From contig NZ_MKEQ01000001.1 in assembly GCF_001875655.1 (NCBI RefSeq), forward strand, positions 1,240,001 to 1,304,000: a DNA stretch of 64,000 bases. Direction: 5' to 3'. Below the pieces are notes generated by a model, which made no database searches, had not been told where the DNA came from, and saw only the letters and a list, made by a program, of their open reading frames with translations. Shown in pieces: positions 10,223 through 21,831 of the stretch; the first letter of the stretch is position 1; every line of letters starts with the position of its first letter. The position numbers were made by a program, and so were the translations under genes. The stretch comes from Enterobacter hormaechei ATCC 49162 (GTDB lineage Bacteria; Pseudomonadota; Gammaproteobacteria; Enterobacterales; Enterobacteriaceae).

Positions 10223-13200
10223 TTAATCAAACGGCGGTGGCGCGAGCACCTCACGGTTACCGTTATGCCCCTGTTCGCTGACGATACCCTGCGCTTCCAT
10301 CTGCTCGATAATACGCGCCGCGCGGTTGTAGCCGATGCGGAACTGACGCTGCACACCAGAGATGGACGCTTTACGTTTTTCGGTGACGAAATTAACCGCC
10401 TGGTCGAATAACGGATCCAGCTCTTCGCCGCCGTCAAAACCACCGCCGCCGCCTTCGCTTTCGCTGTCGGAGGTGATGCCGTCAACGTATTGCGGACGTC
10501 CGCGCGCTTTCCAGTCCTGCACCACGGCATGCACTTCCTGGTCGCGAACAAACGCACCGTGGACACGCACCGGCGAGGTGGAGTTCGGGCCGGAATAGAG
10601 CATATCACCCATCCCCAGCAGCGACTCTGCACCGCCCTGGTCAAGGATAGTACGCGAGTCAATTTTACTCGACACGGTAAAGGCGATACGGGTCGGGATG
10701 TTTGCCTTAATAAGACCGGTGATAACGTCGACGGACGGACGCTGTGTTGCCAGCACCAGGTGGATACCCGCGGCACGCGCCTTCTGTGCCAGACGCGCAA
10801 TCAGCTCTTCCACTTTCTTGCCAACGGTCATCATCAGGTCGGCGAATTCATCCACCAGCACCACGATGTAAGGCAGTTTTTCCAGCACCGGATGCTGGGC
10901 ATCCATGCTGTCACCCGGCTTCCAGTATGGGTCCGGAATCGGACGGCCCATGCGCGCCGCCTCGGCGATTTTCTCGTTATAACCGGCCAGGTTACGCACG
11001 CCCAGCGCCGACATCAGCTTGTAGCGACGCTCCATTTCATTGACGCTCCAGCGCAATGCGTTGGCGGCGTCCTTCATGTCGGTTACCACTTCCGTTAACA
11101 GGTGCGGAATACCTTCGTAGACGGACAGTTCGAGCATTTTCGGGTCGATCATGATGAAACGCACATCTTCAGGCTGCGCTTTGTAGAGCATACTGAGGAT
11201 CATGGCGTTCACCCCGACCGATTTACCGGAGCCAGTGGTACCCGCAACCAGCAGGTGCGGCATCTTCGCGAGATCGGCAACCACCGGATCGCCAGCGATA
11301 TCTTTACCCAACACCACGGTCAGCGGGGATGGGTTATCGCGGAATTTGGTGTTATCCAGAACTTCACGCAGGTAGACGGTCTGGCGTTTCTTGTTCGGCA
11401 GCTCAAGACCAACGTAAGGCTTGCCTGGGATCACTTCCACTACGCGTACCGCCACGGTGGACAGAGAACGCGCCAGGTCGCGGGACAGATTCGAAATACG
11501 CGCCGCTTTTACGCCCGGCGCCAGGTTCAGTTCGAAACGGGTGATCACCGGACCCGGTGAGTAGTTCACCACATCCGCTTTAATACGGAAGTCAGCCAGA
11601 CGTGCTTCAACCAGACGGGCCATCTGCTCAAGGGCAAAGGTGTCAACCGGCTCCACTTCTGCTGGCGGCGGCGTTAACAGATCCAACGATGGCAGCGGCG
11701 TGCTTGGGCGTTGCAGCGGGCGGCTGTCTCCGTTACGCATCAGCAGCGGGTGAATCAGGCTTTCCTGCGGCTGTGGTGCTGGCTGCTGGTACTGCGGCTG
11801 CGGCGGTTGGGCAGGCGTCTGCGGCTGAGCATAAGCCTGTAGCGCTGGCTGTTGTGGCTGCGCATAAGCCTGTGGCGCTGGCGACTGATGCACCGGTTCC
11901 GCTTCCGGCATCACGCTCGGCGTAAACAGCGGCTCGCTCGGCCCGTCATCCACCAGATCTTTCATCGGTGAAAATTCAAAATCTGACAGCGAGAACGGGG
12001 TTGCACCCGAAGGCTGTTCACCGGAATAACGTTGCTGTTGCGTGGCCGCAAACTGACGCGCTAATTCCGCTTCGGCAGCATCATCCTCATCCTGCTGAGA
12101 ATGAACATCGTGTTGGTACTCGTTCCCATACCGCTGAGTCTGCTGGGCGGCAAACTGACGCGCCAGCTCATCCTGATGCAGTTCGTCGGCATCATCTTCG
12201 TAGTCGGACTCACGGGCTTTCTCTTCCGCCATACGCTGGGAAGGCAGTTTAATGCCATAAGAGGCCAGCTCCCGGCGCGTCGGTACGCGCACGCGATTAG
12301 GGCGCGGCAATTGTGGACCAATGCCCTCTTTCACCTGAGGACGCGGCGCACCGTCAGTTACCGGGCTGAACAGCGGAGCGGACGCGGCAGCGGCTGCCGT
12401 TGCCTGCTTCACGGTTTCAGCTCCCGACGCAACGGCTGGCGTGGGGTCTACAGGTGCAACGCTCGCAGAAGGCGCTTTTGCAACAGGCTCCTGCACCGGC
12501 TCAGGCACGGGCTGATACCAGGCGGCAAGCTGCTCGCGCTCACGGGCGCGGCGCTCTTCCACTTCTTCAAAATAGTACAATGGCGGACGGGATGGCTTCG
12601 CTTCCTCCACCGCTTCGGGTTCAGGCGCAGGCGCAACGTATGGCTGTTCAGATACAGCGGGTTCGGGCGTATAAGCCTGATACGGTTGTTGCGGCTCGCT
12701 GGCAGGCTCAGGCGGCTGATACGGTTGCTGCCACTGTTCCTGCTGCACAGAGATATAGCTTTCAGGCTCCGGCGCAATGGTCGGTTCAGGCGTATGGACG
12801 CCTGGCGCAGTCTGCCAGTCTACCTGCGGTTGCTGGATCGCGGACTCTGGTGCCGGAACAGGCGAGGACGGCATGACGGCTTCAACAGGCGCAACATGGG
12901 CCTGCGCAGCCGTCGTTGCGGCAGCAGCAGCGGCTACCGGTTCAGTCACGGAATGACCATTCAACAGCGGATCGTATTCGTCATACTCACCCGGCGTGGC
13001 TCGATGACCAGAGAACAGCACGTCATCAGGATCGACGGCCGCACCGCGATACTCAATCTGCTCGTCTTCATCCATACGCTTGCCGGAGAAAAGCGCGGCA
13101 TCCGTTTTACGGCCTAACGGGTTAGCAAATTTTTCAGCAACGCGCTGACGGCGCGCCAGAGCACCGCGCAGAATACGCGCGCGACGAGATTCACGACGCT

Positions 13201-13885
13201 CATCAGGCGCATCGTCTTCTTCATACTCATCTTCATATTCGTCTTCATCGACCCACGTATCGTCGCGACGGGTGCGATTGCTGGCAAACGTGAGCAGAGT
13301 CAGAATAAAGCTGCCGATTTTTTCGGCAATGCTCACCCAGGACCAGCCGGTAAACAGCGTCAGTCCCGCCGCCCAGATACAGAGCAGCGCCAGCGTGCCG
13401 CCGCTGCTGTGAAGCATCGGTTGCAGCGCGGAACTTAACAGGCTGCCAATCACCCCGCCAGAGGCGAAATACCAGATATCATCGGCATTGATCGCCGCCA
13501 GCCCACAGGAGGTGAGGATCAGCGCCAGGGCGCCAATCAGACGCAGCGAAACGGCAAAATAATCGATGTAGTCGTCGTTCTGTCGATGACGCCATGCAAA
13601 CCAGCATCCGCCAATAATAATGACGGGAAGGGTATAGGCCATCACACCGAAAATGAAGAAGAGCGTGTCCGCAAGCCAGGCGCCGGGAACACCACCTAAG
13701 TTATGGATAGGCTCATGCCATGCGGTTTGCGACCAGCTGGGATCCGAGGGGTTGAAACTGAGTAAGGCAGCCATCAGCCAGACGGCAAAAAGGGCAATAA
13801 CAATCAGTAACGCCTCAAGGAGACGACGTCCGCTGCTTAGCTTAGATAATGTGACTTCTTTGTCTTCAGTGTATTCCTGGCTCAA
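10223..13885 (-). CDS. ftsK: DNA translocase FtsK
   Basis: This 1220-residue protein is shorter than E. coli FtsK (1329). An N-terminal membrane domain with about four spans (residues 20-190) localises it to the septum. A long acidic, then Pro/Gln/Ala-rich linker follows (about 195-740), containing a duplicated [11 protein letters not shown] motif and QAYAQPQ units. The C-terminal RecA-like motor has Walker [13 protein letters not shown] and Walker [13 protein letters not shown], and the winged-helix gamma domain ([18 protein letters not shown]) reads KOPS sites and activates XerCD. The length loss is in the linker; motor and gamma look intact. Confidence 0.97.
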   Translation of the reverse strand: MSQEYTEDKEVTLSKLSSGRRLLEALLIVIALFAVWLMAALLSFNPSDPSWSQTAWHEPIHNLGGVPGAWLADTLFFIFGVMAYTLPVIIIGGCWFAWRHRQNDDYIDYFAVSLRLIGALALILTSCGLAAINADDIWYFASGGVIGSLLSSALQPMLHSSGGTLALLCIWAAGLTLFTGWSWVSIAEKIGSFILTLLTFASNRTRRDDTWVDEDEYEDEYEEDDAPDERRESRRARILRGALARRQRVAEKFANPLGRKTDAALFSGKRMDEDEQIEYRGAAVDPDDVLFSGHRATPGEYDEYDPLLNGHSVTEPVAAAAAATTAAQAHVAPVEAVMPSSPVPAPESAIQQPQVDWQTAPGVHTPEPTIAPEPESYISVQQEQWQQPYQPPEPASEPQQPYQAYTPEPAVSEQPYVAPAPEPEAVEEAKPSRPPLYYFEEVEERRAREREQLAAWYQPVPEPVQEPVAKAPSASVAPVDPTPAVASGAETVKQATAAAAASAPLFSPVTDGAPRPQVKEGIGPQLPRPNRVRVPTRRELASYGIKLPSQRMAEEKARESDYEDDADELHQDELARQFAAQQTQRYGNEYQHDVHSQQDEDDAAEAELARQFAATQQQRYSGEQPSGATPFSLSDFEFSPMKDLVDDGPSEPLFTPSVMPEAEPVHQSPAPQAYAQPQQPALQAYAQPQTPAQPPQPQYQQPAPQPQESLIHPLLMRNGDSRPLQRPSTPLPSLDLLTPPPAEVEPVDTFALEQMARLVEARLADFRIKADVVNYSPGPVITRFELNLAPGVKAARISNLSRDLARSLSTVAVRVVEVIPGKPYVGLELPNKKRQTVYLREVLDNTKFRDNPSPLTVVLGKDIAGDPVVADLAKMPHLLVAGTTGSGKSVGVNAMILSMLYKAQPEDVRFIMIDPKMLELSVYEGIPHLLTEVVTDMKDAANALRWSVNEMERRYKLMSALGVRNLAGYNEKIAEAARMGRPIPDPYWKPGDSMDAQHPVLEKLPYIVVLVDEFADLMMTVGKKVEELIARLAQKARAAGIHLVLATQRPSVDVITGLIKANIPTRIAFTVSSKIDSRTILDQGGAESLLGMGDMLYSGPNSTSPVRVHGAFVRDQEVHAVVQDWKARGRPQYVDGITSDSESEGGGGGFDGGEELDPLFDQAVNFVTEKRKASISGVQRQFRIGYNRAARIIEQMEAQGIVSEQGHNGNREVLAPPPFD

Positions 13886-13932
13886 GAAAGGCTCTCCAGG
13901 TATCAGGCATGTCCTGCCTGTGTGCTAAAACG

Positions 13933-13965
13933 GACAACAGCGCCGGGACTCCCCGGCACTGTTGC
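13933..13965 (-). terminator. Probable lrp terminator
   Basis: CAACAG-GCCGGG and CCCGGC-CTGTTG pair as a long stem between lrp and ftsK. A short TTTT follows on the minus strand after TCCG, so termination is likely but not textbook. Confidence 0.5.
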
Positions 13966-14020
13966 TGTATGGATTAACAGGAGTGTAATCAAACTACACT
14001 GATTTTGCACCTGTTCCGTG

Positions 14021-14515
14021 TTAGCGCGTCTTAATAACCAGACGATTGCTCTGTTTGACCTCTTCCATCACCACATAAGTACGGGTGTCGTTCACGCCTG
14101 GCAGACGCAGCAGGGTTTCACCCAGCAGCTTACGGTAGGCGGACATATCAGGCACACGGGTTTTCAACAGGTAGTCAAAATCACCGGAAACCAGATGACA
14201 CTCTTGAATTTCTTCAAGTTTTTGTACAGCGGCGTTAAATTGCTCAAACACATCCGGCGCACCACGATTCAGAGTAATCTCAACAAATACCAGAAGTGAG
14301 GCATCCAGATAATGCGGGTTCAGCAGAGCCGTATAGCCCTGAATAAAACCCTGTCTTTCCAGTCGACGCACACGCTCAAGGCACGGCGTCGGGGAAAGTC
14401 CCACACGTTTTGAAAGCTCGACGTTGGAAATACGCCCATCCTTTTGCAATTCATTAAGAATGTTACGATCGATACGGTCGAGATCTTTGCCAGGGCGCTT
14501 CTTGCTATCTACCAT
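14021..14515 (-). CDS. lrp: Leucine-responsive global regulator
   Basis: Started at MVDSKKRPGKDLDR the protein has 164 residues, exactly as in E. coli; an upstream in-frame extension of 17 codons is disregarded. The N-terminal AsnC-type helix-turn-helix is ISNVELSKRVGLSPTPCLER (about residues 28-47), and the C-terminal RAM domain (about 70-155) binds leucine and drives octamer or hexadecamer assembly. Lrp controls amino-acid metabolism, transport and fimbriae. A long untranslated leader precedes it, as in E. coli. Confidence 0.98.
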   Translation of the reverse strand: MVDSKKRPGKDLDRIDRNILNELQKDGRISNVELSKRVGLSPTPCLERVRRLERQGFIQGYTALLNPHYLDASLLVFVEITLNRGAPDVFEQFNAAVQKLEEIQECHLVSGDFDYLLKTRVPDMSAYRKLLGETLLRLPGVNDTRTYVVMEEVKQSNRLVIKTR

Positions 14516-16027
<1,512 letters not shown>

Positions 16028-16049
16028 TCTTTACAAGTCAGTAACAAAC

Positions 16050-16086
16050 GTAAATAAAGGCGGCCACAGGTCGCCTTTATTTTTGC
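16050..16086 (+). terminator. trxB terminator
   Basis: AAAGGCG/TCGCCTTT pair around GCCACAGG and are followed by ATTTTTG, about 25 bases after trxB. Confidence 0.75.
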
Positions 16087-16141
16087 TCACGTGTAACATG
16101 CAGATGTCTAATTTCTTATAACGTCACCTGCAAAGTACGCA

Positions 16142-17908
16142 ATGGAAAAAACCCGTCAACAAGAGTTAACACGCTGGCTGAAACAGCAAAGCGTTCTGTC
16201 CCGCCGCTGGCTTATGATCTCCCGCATTCTGGGTTTTATCAGCGGTCTGTTGATTGTTGCCCAGGCATGGCTGCTGGCCCGCATTCTCAATCATATGATC
16301 ATGGAGAACATCCCGCGCGAAGCGCTGCTGTTGCCGTTTATCGTTCTGGTGCTGGTTTTTGTTCTGCGTGCGTGGGTGGTCTGGCTGCGCGAGCGGGTTG
16401 GGTTCCATGCCGGGCAGCACATCCGCTATGAGATCCGCCGCAAGGTGCTCGACCGGCTTTCTGAAGCCGGTCCTGCGTGGATCCAGGGCAAACCGGCCGG
16501 TAGTTGGGCAACGCTGATCCTTGAGCAAATCGATGATATGCACGATTACTACGCGCGGTATCTTCCACAGATGGCGCTGGCAGTTTTTGTGCCACTGCTG
16601 ATCGTTATCGCTATCTTCCCTGTTAACTGGGTGGCGGCGTTGATCCTGCTGGGCACCGCCCCGCTGATCCCGCTGTTTATGGCGATGGTCGGCATGGGCG
16701 CGGCAGATGCAAACCGTCGCAACTTCCTGGCGCTGGGTCGGTTGAGCGGTCATTTCCTGGACCGTCTGCGCGGAATGGAAACCCTGCGGATCTTTGGTCG
16801 TGGTGAAGCGGAAACCGAAAACATTCGCCTGGCGTCGCAGGATTTTCGTCAGCGCACCATGGAAGTGTTGCGCATGGCCTTCCTCTCTTCTGGCGTGCTC
16901 GAATTCTTTACTTCCCTGTCGATTGCGCTGGTGGCGGTTTACTTTGGTTTCTCCTACCTCGGCGCGCTGGATTTCGGCCACTACGGTACGGCGGTAACCC
17001 TTTCCGCCGGGTTCCTGGCGCTGATCCTGGCCCCGGAATTTTTCCAGCCGCTTCGCGATCTCGGCACCTTTTACCATGCCAAAGCGCAGGCGGTGGGTGC
17101 TGCCGACAGCCTGAAAACCTTCCTGGAAACGCCACTGGCGCATCCGGAGCGTGGTGAAGTGACGCTGAATACGAATGATCCGGTGATCGTTGAAGCACAG
17201 GATTTTTCTGTTCTGTCCCCTGAAGGCAAAGTGCTGGCCGGTCCGCTGAACTTTACCCTGCCTGCCGGACAACGTGTGGTGCTGGTGGGTACCAGCGGCT
17301 CAGGTAAAAGCTCATTGTTGAATGCGCTGTCAGGTTTTATGGCGTATACCGGGTCGCTGCGTATCAACAAAACGGAGCTGCGCGAACTTGATCCTGATGC
17401 CTGGCGCAAACAGCTAAGCTGGGTGGGTCAAAACCCTCAGTTGCCTGCCCCGACGCTGCGCGAGAATGTGCTGCTGGCACGGCCAGATGCGCGTGAAGAT
17501 GAGCTGCAATCGGTCCTCGACCGCGCCTGGGTCAGCGAGTTTCTGCCGCTGCTTGCGCAGGGTGTCGATACCGTCATTGGCGATCAGTCTGCCGGGCTGT
17601 CAGTAGGCCAGGCACAGCGCGTCGCGGTTGCCCGTGCATTGCTAAACCCCTGTTCGCTAATGCTGCTTGATGAACCCGCGGCCAGTCTGGACGCTCACAG
17701 CGAGCAGCGCGTGATGGATGCGCTTAATGCAGCCTCACGCCAGCAAACCACACTGATGGTGACCCACCAGCTGGAAGGTATTGCCGACTGGGATCAGATC
17801 TGGGTGATGGAAAACGGACACATTGTTGAGCAAGGCGATTACGCCGCGCTTGTTGCCGCGCAGGGGCCGTTTGCGACCCTGCTGGCGAACCGTCAGGAGG
17901 ATATCTGA
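16142..17908 (+). CDS. cydD: Heterodimeric ABC exporter subunit CydD (glutathione/cysteine)
   Basis: The 588 residues match E. coli CydD. An N-terminal six-span ABC transporter domain (about 20-310) is followed by an ATPase domain with Walker A GTSGSGKSS, the signature LSVGQAQRV (variant of LSGGQ) and Walker B LMLLDEPAAS. With CydC it exports reduced thiols to the periplasm, which is needed for cytochrome bd assembly and c-type cytochromes. The stop overlaps the cydC start (TGATG), so translation is coupled. Confidence 0.97.
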   Translation: MEKTRQQELTRWLKQQSVLSRRWLMISRILGFISGLLIVAQAWLLARILNHMIMENIPREALLLPFIVLVLVFVLRAWVVWLRERVGFHAGQHIRYEIRRKVLDRLSEAGPAWIQGKPAGSWATLILEQIDDMHDYYARYLPQMALAVFVPLLIVIAIFPVNWVAALILLGTAPLIPLFMAMVGMGAADANRRNFLALGRLSGHFLDRLRGMETLRIFGRGEAETENIRLASQDFRQRTMEVLRMAFLSSGVLEFFTSLSIALVAVYFGFSYLGALDFGHYGTAVTLSAGFLALILAPEFFQPLRDLGTFYHAKAQAVGAADSLKTFLETPLAHPERGEVTLNTNDPVIVEAQDFSVLSPEGKVLAGPLNFTLPAGQRVVLVGTSGSGKSSLLNALSGFMAYTGSLRINKTELRELDPDAWRKQLSWVGQNPQLPAPTLRENVLLARPDAREDELQSVLDRAWVSEFLPLLAQGVDTVIGDQSAGLSVGQAQRVAVARALLNPCSLMLLDEPAASLDAHSEQRVMDALNAASRQQTTLMVTHQLEGIADWDQIWVMENGHIVEQGDYAALVAAQGPFATLLANRQEDI

Positions 17909-19629
17909 TGCGCGCCCTGCTTCCCTATCTTGCACTGTATAAACGGCACAAATGGATGCTGACGCTCGGCATTGTGCTGGCGATCGTCACTCTGCTCGCC
18001 AGCATCGGCCTGCTCACGCTTTCCGGCTGGTTCCTCTCCGCATCTGCGGCCGCAGGCTTTGCCGGGCTGTACAGCTTTAACTACATGCTCCCTGCCGCCG
18101 GGGTGCGCGGCACGGCGATCACGCGAACAGCCGGACGCTACTTCGAGCGTCTGGTCAGCCACGACGCGACTTTCCGCGTGCTGCAACACCTGCGTATTTA
18201 CACCTTCAGCAAACTGCTGCCCCTCTCCCCTGCCGGGCTGGCACGTTTTCGACAGGGCGAATTACTCAACCGCGTGGTCGCAGATGTGGATACGCTGGAT
18301 CACCTCTATCTGCGCGTCATTTCACCCATGGTGGGCGCGTTTGTAGTGATTGTCGTGGTGACGCTGGGGTTGAGTTTTCTGGATGTTCCCATCGCGCTGA
18401 CGCTCGGCGGCATCATGCTGATGACGCTGATTATTCTGCCCCCCCTGTTTTATCGTGCAGGTAAAACCACCGGGGAAAACCTGACGCGTCTGCGCGGAGA
18501 GTACCGCCAGCAGCTCACCGCCTGGTTGCAGGGACAGGCCGAACTCACCATTTTTGGCGCCAGCAAACGCTACCGCGCCCGCATGGAAAATACGGAGCTG
18601 AACTGGCATGAAGCCCAGCGTCGCCAGTCAGAGCTGACCGCGTTCTCTCAGGCGCTGATGATGTTAATCGGCGGTATTGCCGTTATCGCCATGCTCTGGA
18701 TGGCCTCCGGTGGCGTGGGCGGTAATGCACAACCTGGCCCGCTGATTGCGCTGTTTGTTTTCTGTGCCCTGGCCGCTTTTGAAGCTTTAGCCCCGGTCAC
18801 GGGCGCTTTTCAGCATCTCGGCCAGGTTATTGCCTCTGCGCTACGCATTACGGATATTGCCGAGCAGGAGCCGGAAGTGACGTTCAGCGCCGGTCACACC
18901 GCCGTGCCGGAGCAGGTCGCGCTCACGCTCAGCAACGTCACTTTCGCCTACAATAATCAGGCGCAAAACGCGCTGGAAGAGATCAGCCTTTCTGTTGATG
19001 CCGGGCAGCGCATAGCGATCCTTGGCCGTACGGGATGTGGAAAATCGACGCTTCTGCAACTCCTCACGCGCGCCTGGGACCCGCAGCAGGGCGAGATACG
19101 GTTTAATGACATTCCGCTGTCTGGTTTCAGCGAAGCGGCCCTGCGTAAAACGGTCAGCGTCGTGCCCCAGCGGGTGCATCTGTTCAGCGCTACGCTGCGT
19201 GATAATCTTCTTCTGGCGGCACCAGACGCCTCCGACGATACGCTGCGGGCGATGCTGGAGCAGGTTGGGCTGCACAAGCTGCTTGAAGACGACGGGTTGA
19301 ACAGCTGGCTGGGTGAAGGCGGTCGACAGCTCTCCGGCGGCGAACTGCGTCGTCTGGCTATTGCACGTGCGCTGCTGCACGATGCGCCGCTGATGTTGCT
19401 GGATGAGCCGACAGAAGGACTGGATGCCACGACAGAGAGTCAAATCCTTGATTTACTGGCGACAGTGATGAAAGGTAAAACCGTGCTGATGGTCACACAT
19501 CGTCTTCGCGGACTGGTGAATTTCGATCAGATAATTGTGATGGACAACGGACACATAATTGAGCAAGGTAGTCACGCAGAGCTGCTGGCAAAACAGGGTC
19601 GCTACTACCAGTTTAAACAGCGCCTGTAG
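17908..19629 (+). CDS. cydC: Heterodimeric ABC exporter subunit CydC (glutathione/cysteine)
   Basis: The 573 residues match E. coli CydC. A transmembrane domain (about 1-310) precedes the nucleotide-binding domain with Walker A GRTGCGKSTLL, signature LSGGELRRLA and Walker B LMLLDEPTEG. It partners CydD and overlaps it by one base. The canonical LSGGE signature here, against LSVGQ in CydD, shows the asymmetry usual for this heterodimer. Confidence 0.97.
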   Translation: MRALLPYLALYKRHKWMLTLGIVLAIVTLLASIGLLTLSGWFLSASAAAGFAGLYSFNYMLPAAGVRGTAITRTAGRYFERLVSHDATFRVLQHLRIYTFSKLLPLSPAGLARFRQGELLNRVVADVDTLDHLYLRVISPMVGAFVVIVVVTLGLSFLDVPIALTLGGIMLMTLIILPPLFYRAGKTTGENLTRLRGEYRQQLTAWLQGQAELTIFGASKRYRARMENTELNWHEAQRRQSELTAFSQALMMLIGGIAVIAMLWMASGGVGGNAQPGPLIALFVFCALAAFEALAPVTGAFQHLGQVIASALRITDIAEQEPEVTFSAGHTAVPEQVALTLSNVTFAYNNQAQNALEEISLSVDAGQRIAILGRTGCGKSTLLQLLTRAWDPQQGEIRFNDIPLSGFSEAALRKTVSVVPQRVHLFSATLRDNLLLAAPDASDDTLRAMLEQVGLHKLLEDDGLNSWLGEGGRQLSGGELRRLAIARALLHDAPLMLLDEPTEGLDATTESQILDLLATVMKGKTVLMVTHRLRGLVNFDQIIVMDNGHIIEQGSHAELLAKQGRYYQFKQRL

Positions 19630-19674
19630 ACTATATTTGTAGCGTCCTCTCTCGCGTACTGGAGTTCTGTTGTC

Positions 19675-20379
19675 ATGCGCCTGGTGCAGCTTTCTCGCCA
19701 TAATATTGCGTTCCCTTCTCCGGAGGGGGCGCTACGTGAACCTAACGGATTGCTGGCTCTGGGCGGCGATCTTAGCCCGGCACGACTCTTAATGGCTTAC
19801 CAGCGCGGCATCTTCCCGTGGTTTTCTCCCGGCGACCCGATCTTATGGTGGTCTCCCGACCCGCGAGCCGTGCTGTGGCCTGGGCAGTTTCACCTGAGCC
19901 GCAGCATGAAGCGTTTTCACGCAAAATCCCCCTTTCGCGTCACGCTCAATCACGCGTTCGGGCAGGTCATTGAAGGCTGCGCTGAAGATCGTCACGAAGG
20001 CACCTGGATAACCCGCGATATCATCATCGCCTACCATCAGCTTCATGAACTGGGCTACGCGCATTCCATCGAAGTGTGGGACGGCAGCAACCTCGTCGGG
20101 GGCATGTACGGCGTGGCGCAGGGTACGCTGTTTTGCGGCGAGTCGATGTTCTCTCGCGCCACGAATGCCTCGAAAACCGCGCTGCTGGTTTTTAGCCAGG
20201 AATTTGCCCGACGTGGCGGACAGCTGATGGATTGTCAGGTGCTGAATGAGCACACCGCCTCGCTCGGTGCCGTTGAAATCTCCCGCCGACACTATATCGA
20301 ACACCTTGAACAGTGCCGAAAGGAGACCCTTCCACGCGATTTTTGGGTTCCCAGAACGCTCTTTATGCCCAATGCCTAA
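19675..20379 (+). CDS. aat: Leucyl/phenylalanyl-tRNA-protein transferase
   Basis: The 234 residues match E. coli Aat. Family landmarks are [43 protein letters not shown] and [19 protein letters not shown]. The enzyme adds Leu or Phe to proteins with N-terminal Arg or Lys, marking them for ClpS-ClpAP, both of which are encoded about 2-4 kb downstream. It starts 45 bases after cydC. Confidence 0.97.
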   Translation: MRLVQLSRHNIAFPSPEGALREPNGLLALGGDLSPARLLMAYQRGIFPWFSPGDPILWWSPDPRAVLWPGQFHLSRSMKRFHAKSPFRVTLNHAFGQVIEGCAEDRHEGTWITRDIIIAYHQLHELGYAHSIEVWDGSNLVGGMYGVAQGTLFCGESMFSRATNASKTALLVFSQEFARRGGQLMDCQVLNEHTASLGAVEISRRHYIEHLEQCRKETLPRDFWVPRTLFMPNA

Positions 20380-20663
20380 ATGTTTTCCGCATATTTTTTA
20401 TGAGGGTGTTATAATTACGCCGCAGAGTAGCTTCTGCCTGTTGCCCCGCCGCCGTTTGGGACCCTCGCTTCAGATAACGTCCTGACGTTTATCCTGTCGT
20501 CTCCCCTTTACGAATGCGCTTTCTGTTCGGTTGTACCGTGACGCTTGGGCAATACGCTGAGACTGTTTTGCTGCGTTTTAAACGCGCAATTCTTTACTTA
20601 ATTGAGGAATTTCGGCATTATCTTGCCGGTTCAAAACTTGGTAGTGATACCCCAGAGGATTAG

Positions 20664-20882
<219 letters not shown>

Positions 20883-20917
20883 TTGTTTTCGCCTGTAATG
20901 GCAGATGAATATTAAAT

Positions 20918-20949
20918 AAGGCCGGGATTTTCCCGGCCTTATTTTTTTG
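20918..20949 (+). terminator. infA terminator
   Basis: AAGGCCGGGA/TCCCGGCCTT form a ten-base-pair stem with a TTT loop, followed by ATTTTTTTG. Confidence 0.88.
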
Positions 20950-20994
20950 TCAGGACAGTCGATTATTTGAACGGTTGGTTGGGTTTAGTTTCGG

Positions 20995-21202
20995 GTTTTG
21001 TGTTGGTTGTACGGTGGTGCACACAATAAAATCACACAGCCTCACACTCGATGATTTCTAAGCTGCCTGTACGGCAGTGAACACAGACGTGAACATGTTC
21101 AATGCAATCTTCATTTTCTAAGCTGCCTGTACGGCAGTGAACCTTAACGCCCTGAATCCATCCGCTTACGGTCGTTTCTAAGCTGCCTGTACGGCAGTGA
21201 AC
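20995..21202 (-). CRISPR. CRISPR array 1, type I-F repeat: three intact repeats plus one degenerate, three 32-bp spacers
   Basis: Identical 28-bp repeats lie at 21055-21082, 21115-21142 and 21175-21202, an exact 60-bp period with 32-bp spacers. On the plus strand the repeat begins TTTCTAAG and contains the palindromic core CTGCCTGTACGGCAG; the minus-strand version is the type I-F repeat of E. coli/Yersinia systems. A degenerate copy (18 of 28 matches, ending GTACGGTGGTGCAC) at 20995-21022 is spaced by exactly 32 bases and marks the leader-distal end. The leader lies on the right, so transcription runs on the minus strand. No cas genes are in the window. Confidence 0.95.
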
Positions 21203-21340
21203 AGAAACAAATCTTCGCCATCTTATTGTTCGAAAAGAAAATAATCAACATATCTACCTCAAACCCTTTTTCTGCGGCCTTGATTAGCACAATAAAAATC
21301 AATAACTTAAAGAACCGCTCGTAAAAAGGGTTTCGCCATA
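21203..21340 (-). promoter_or_regulatory. Leader of CRISPR array 1
   Basis: This AT-rich stretch shares position-matched blocks with the flank of array 2: AAACCCTTTT starts 58 bases from the array in both, and AGCACAATAAAA starts 83 (here) or 84 bases away. A perfect inverted repeat, AAACCCTTTTT (21261-21271) and AAAAAGGGTTT (21323-21333), brackets the second block. Leaders hold the array promoter and the spacer-integration signals. Confidence 0.75.
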
Positions 21341-21378
21341 CCGCGCCGGAGTCCCTCCCCCGACGCGCTACACCACTG

Positions 21379-21831
21379 TCAATTAATGATATGAATTGCA
21401 GGCTTTCCACATTCAGGTGCAGCCACATCTGCCGCCATCGAATGTGTAATGTCATGCAACAATCCTGTCAGATGGGGCAGCATCTCGCGGTCAAAATGCG
21501 ACACCAGCAGCACGTGGTTTAATGCCCGGCAGTAATCGCACTTGGTTTCGGTATCTTCCAGAAGCCATTCTTTTTCCTTCAGCCGTTCCGCCTCGTCGTC
21601 AAATTCAACCACCTGAAAGTCACACATTGATTCTGCGAGTTCGGTTTTGACTACGTCCAGATAAGCACCGAGACAACGGCAAATGGGCTGCGTTTGCGGA
21701 AGCGAATGGCAATCCAGCAGGATTTCAGTGAGCAGATTACAGCGCTCGACGAGGGTTGGGAGATCAGGGGTGAGAGAGAGTTCGCTGTAGAGTTGGGAGA
21801 TAGTCTGGTTTTCCATATTCATAATTTCCAT
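21379..21831 (-). CDS. Unrecognised 150-residue protein, probably phage-derived
   Basis: The longest frame starts at 21831 (MEIMNMENQTI); starts at 21822 or 21816 are also possible, and 21822 gives an ATGA overlap with the stop of the 28-codon leader ORF. The protein is acidic and mostly helical in composition, without signal peptide or membrane span. Cysteines occur as CRC near residue 47 and CDYC near residue 98, which might bind metal, with His-rich stretches after them (HVLLVSHF, HLTGLLHDITH). I recognise no family. Its upstream organisation resembles the P1 orfX-icd arrangement, so a small phage or satellite accessory protein is the best guess. CRISPR array 1 and its leader lie downstream on the same strand. 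Confidence 0.68.
   Translation of the reverse strand: MEIMNMENQTISQLYSELSLTPDLPTLVERCNLLTEILLDCHSLPQTQPICRCLGAYLDVVKTELAESMCDFQVVEFDDEAERLKEKEWLLEDTETKCDYCRALNHVLLVSHFDREMLPHLTGLLHDITHSMAADVAAPECGKPAIHIIN

Noticed and set aside
21144..21455. 103-codon minus-strand frame overlapping the CRISPR leader and the end of the 150-codon gene
   Set aside because: It runs through the leader and a repeat, overlaps a better-supported gene in another frame and has no start signal of quality.
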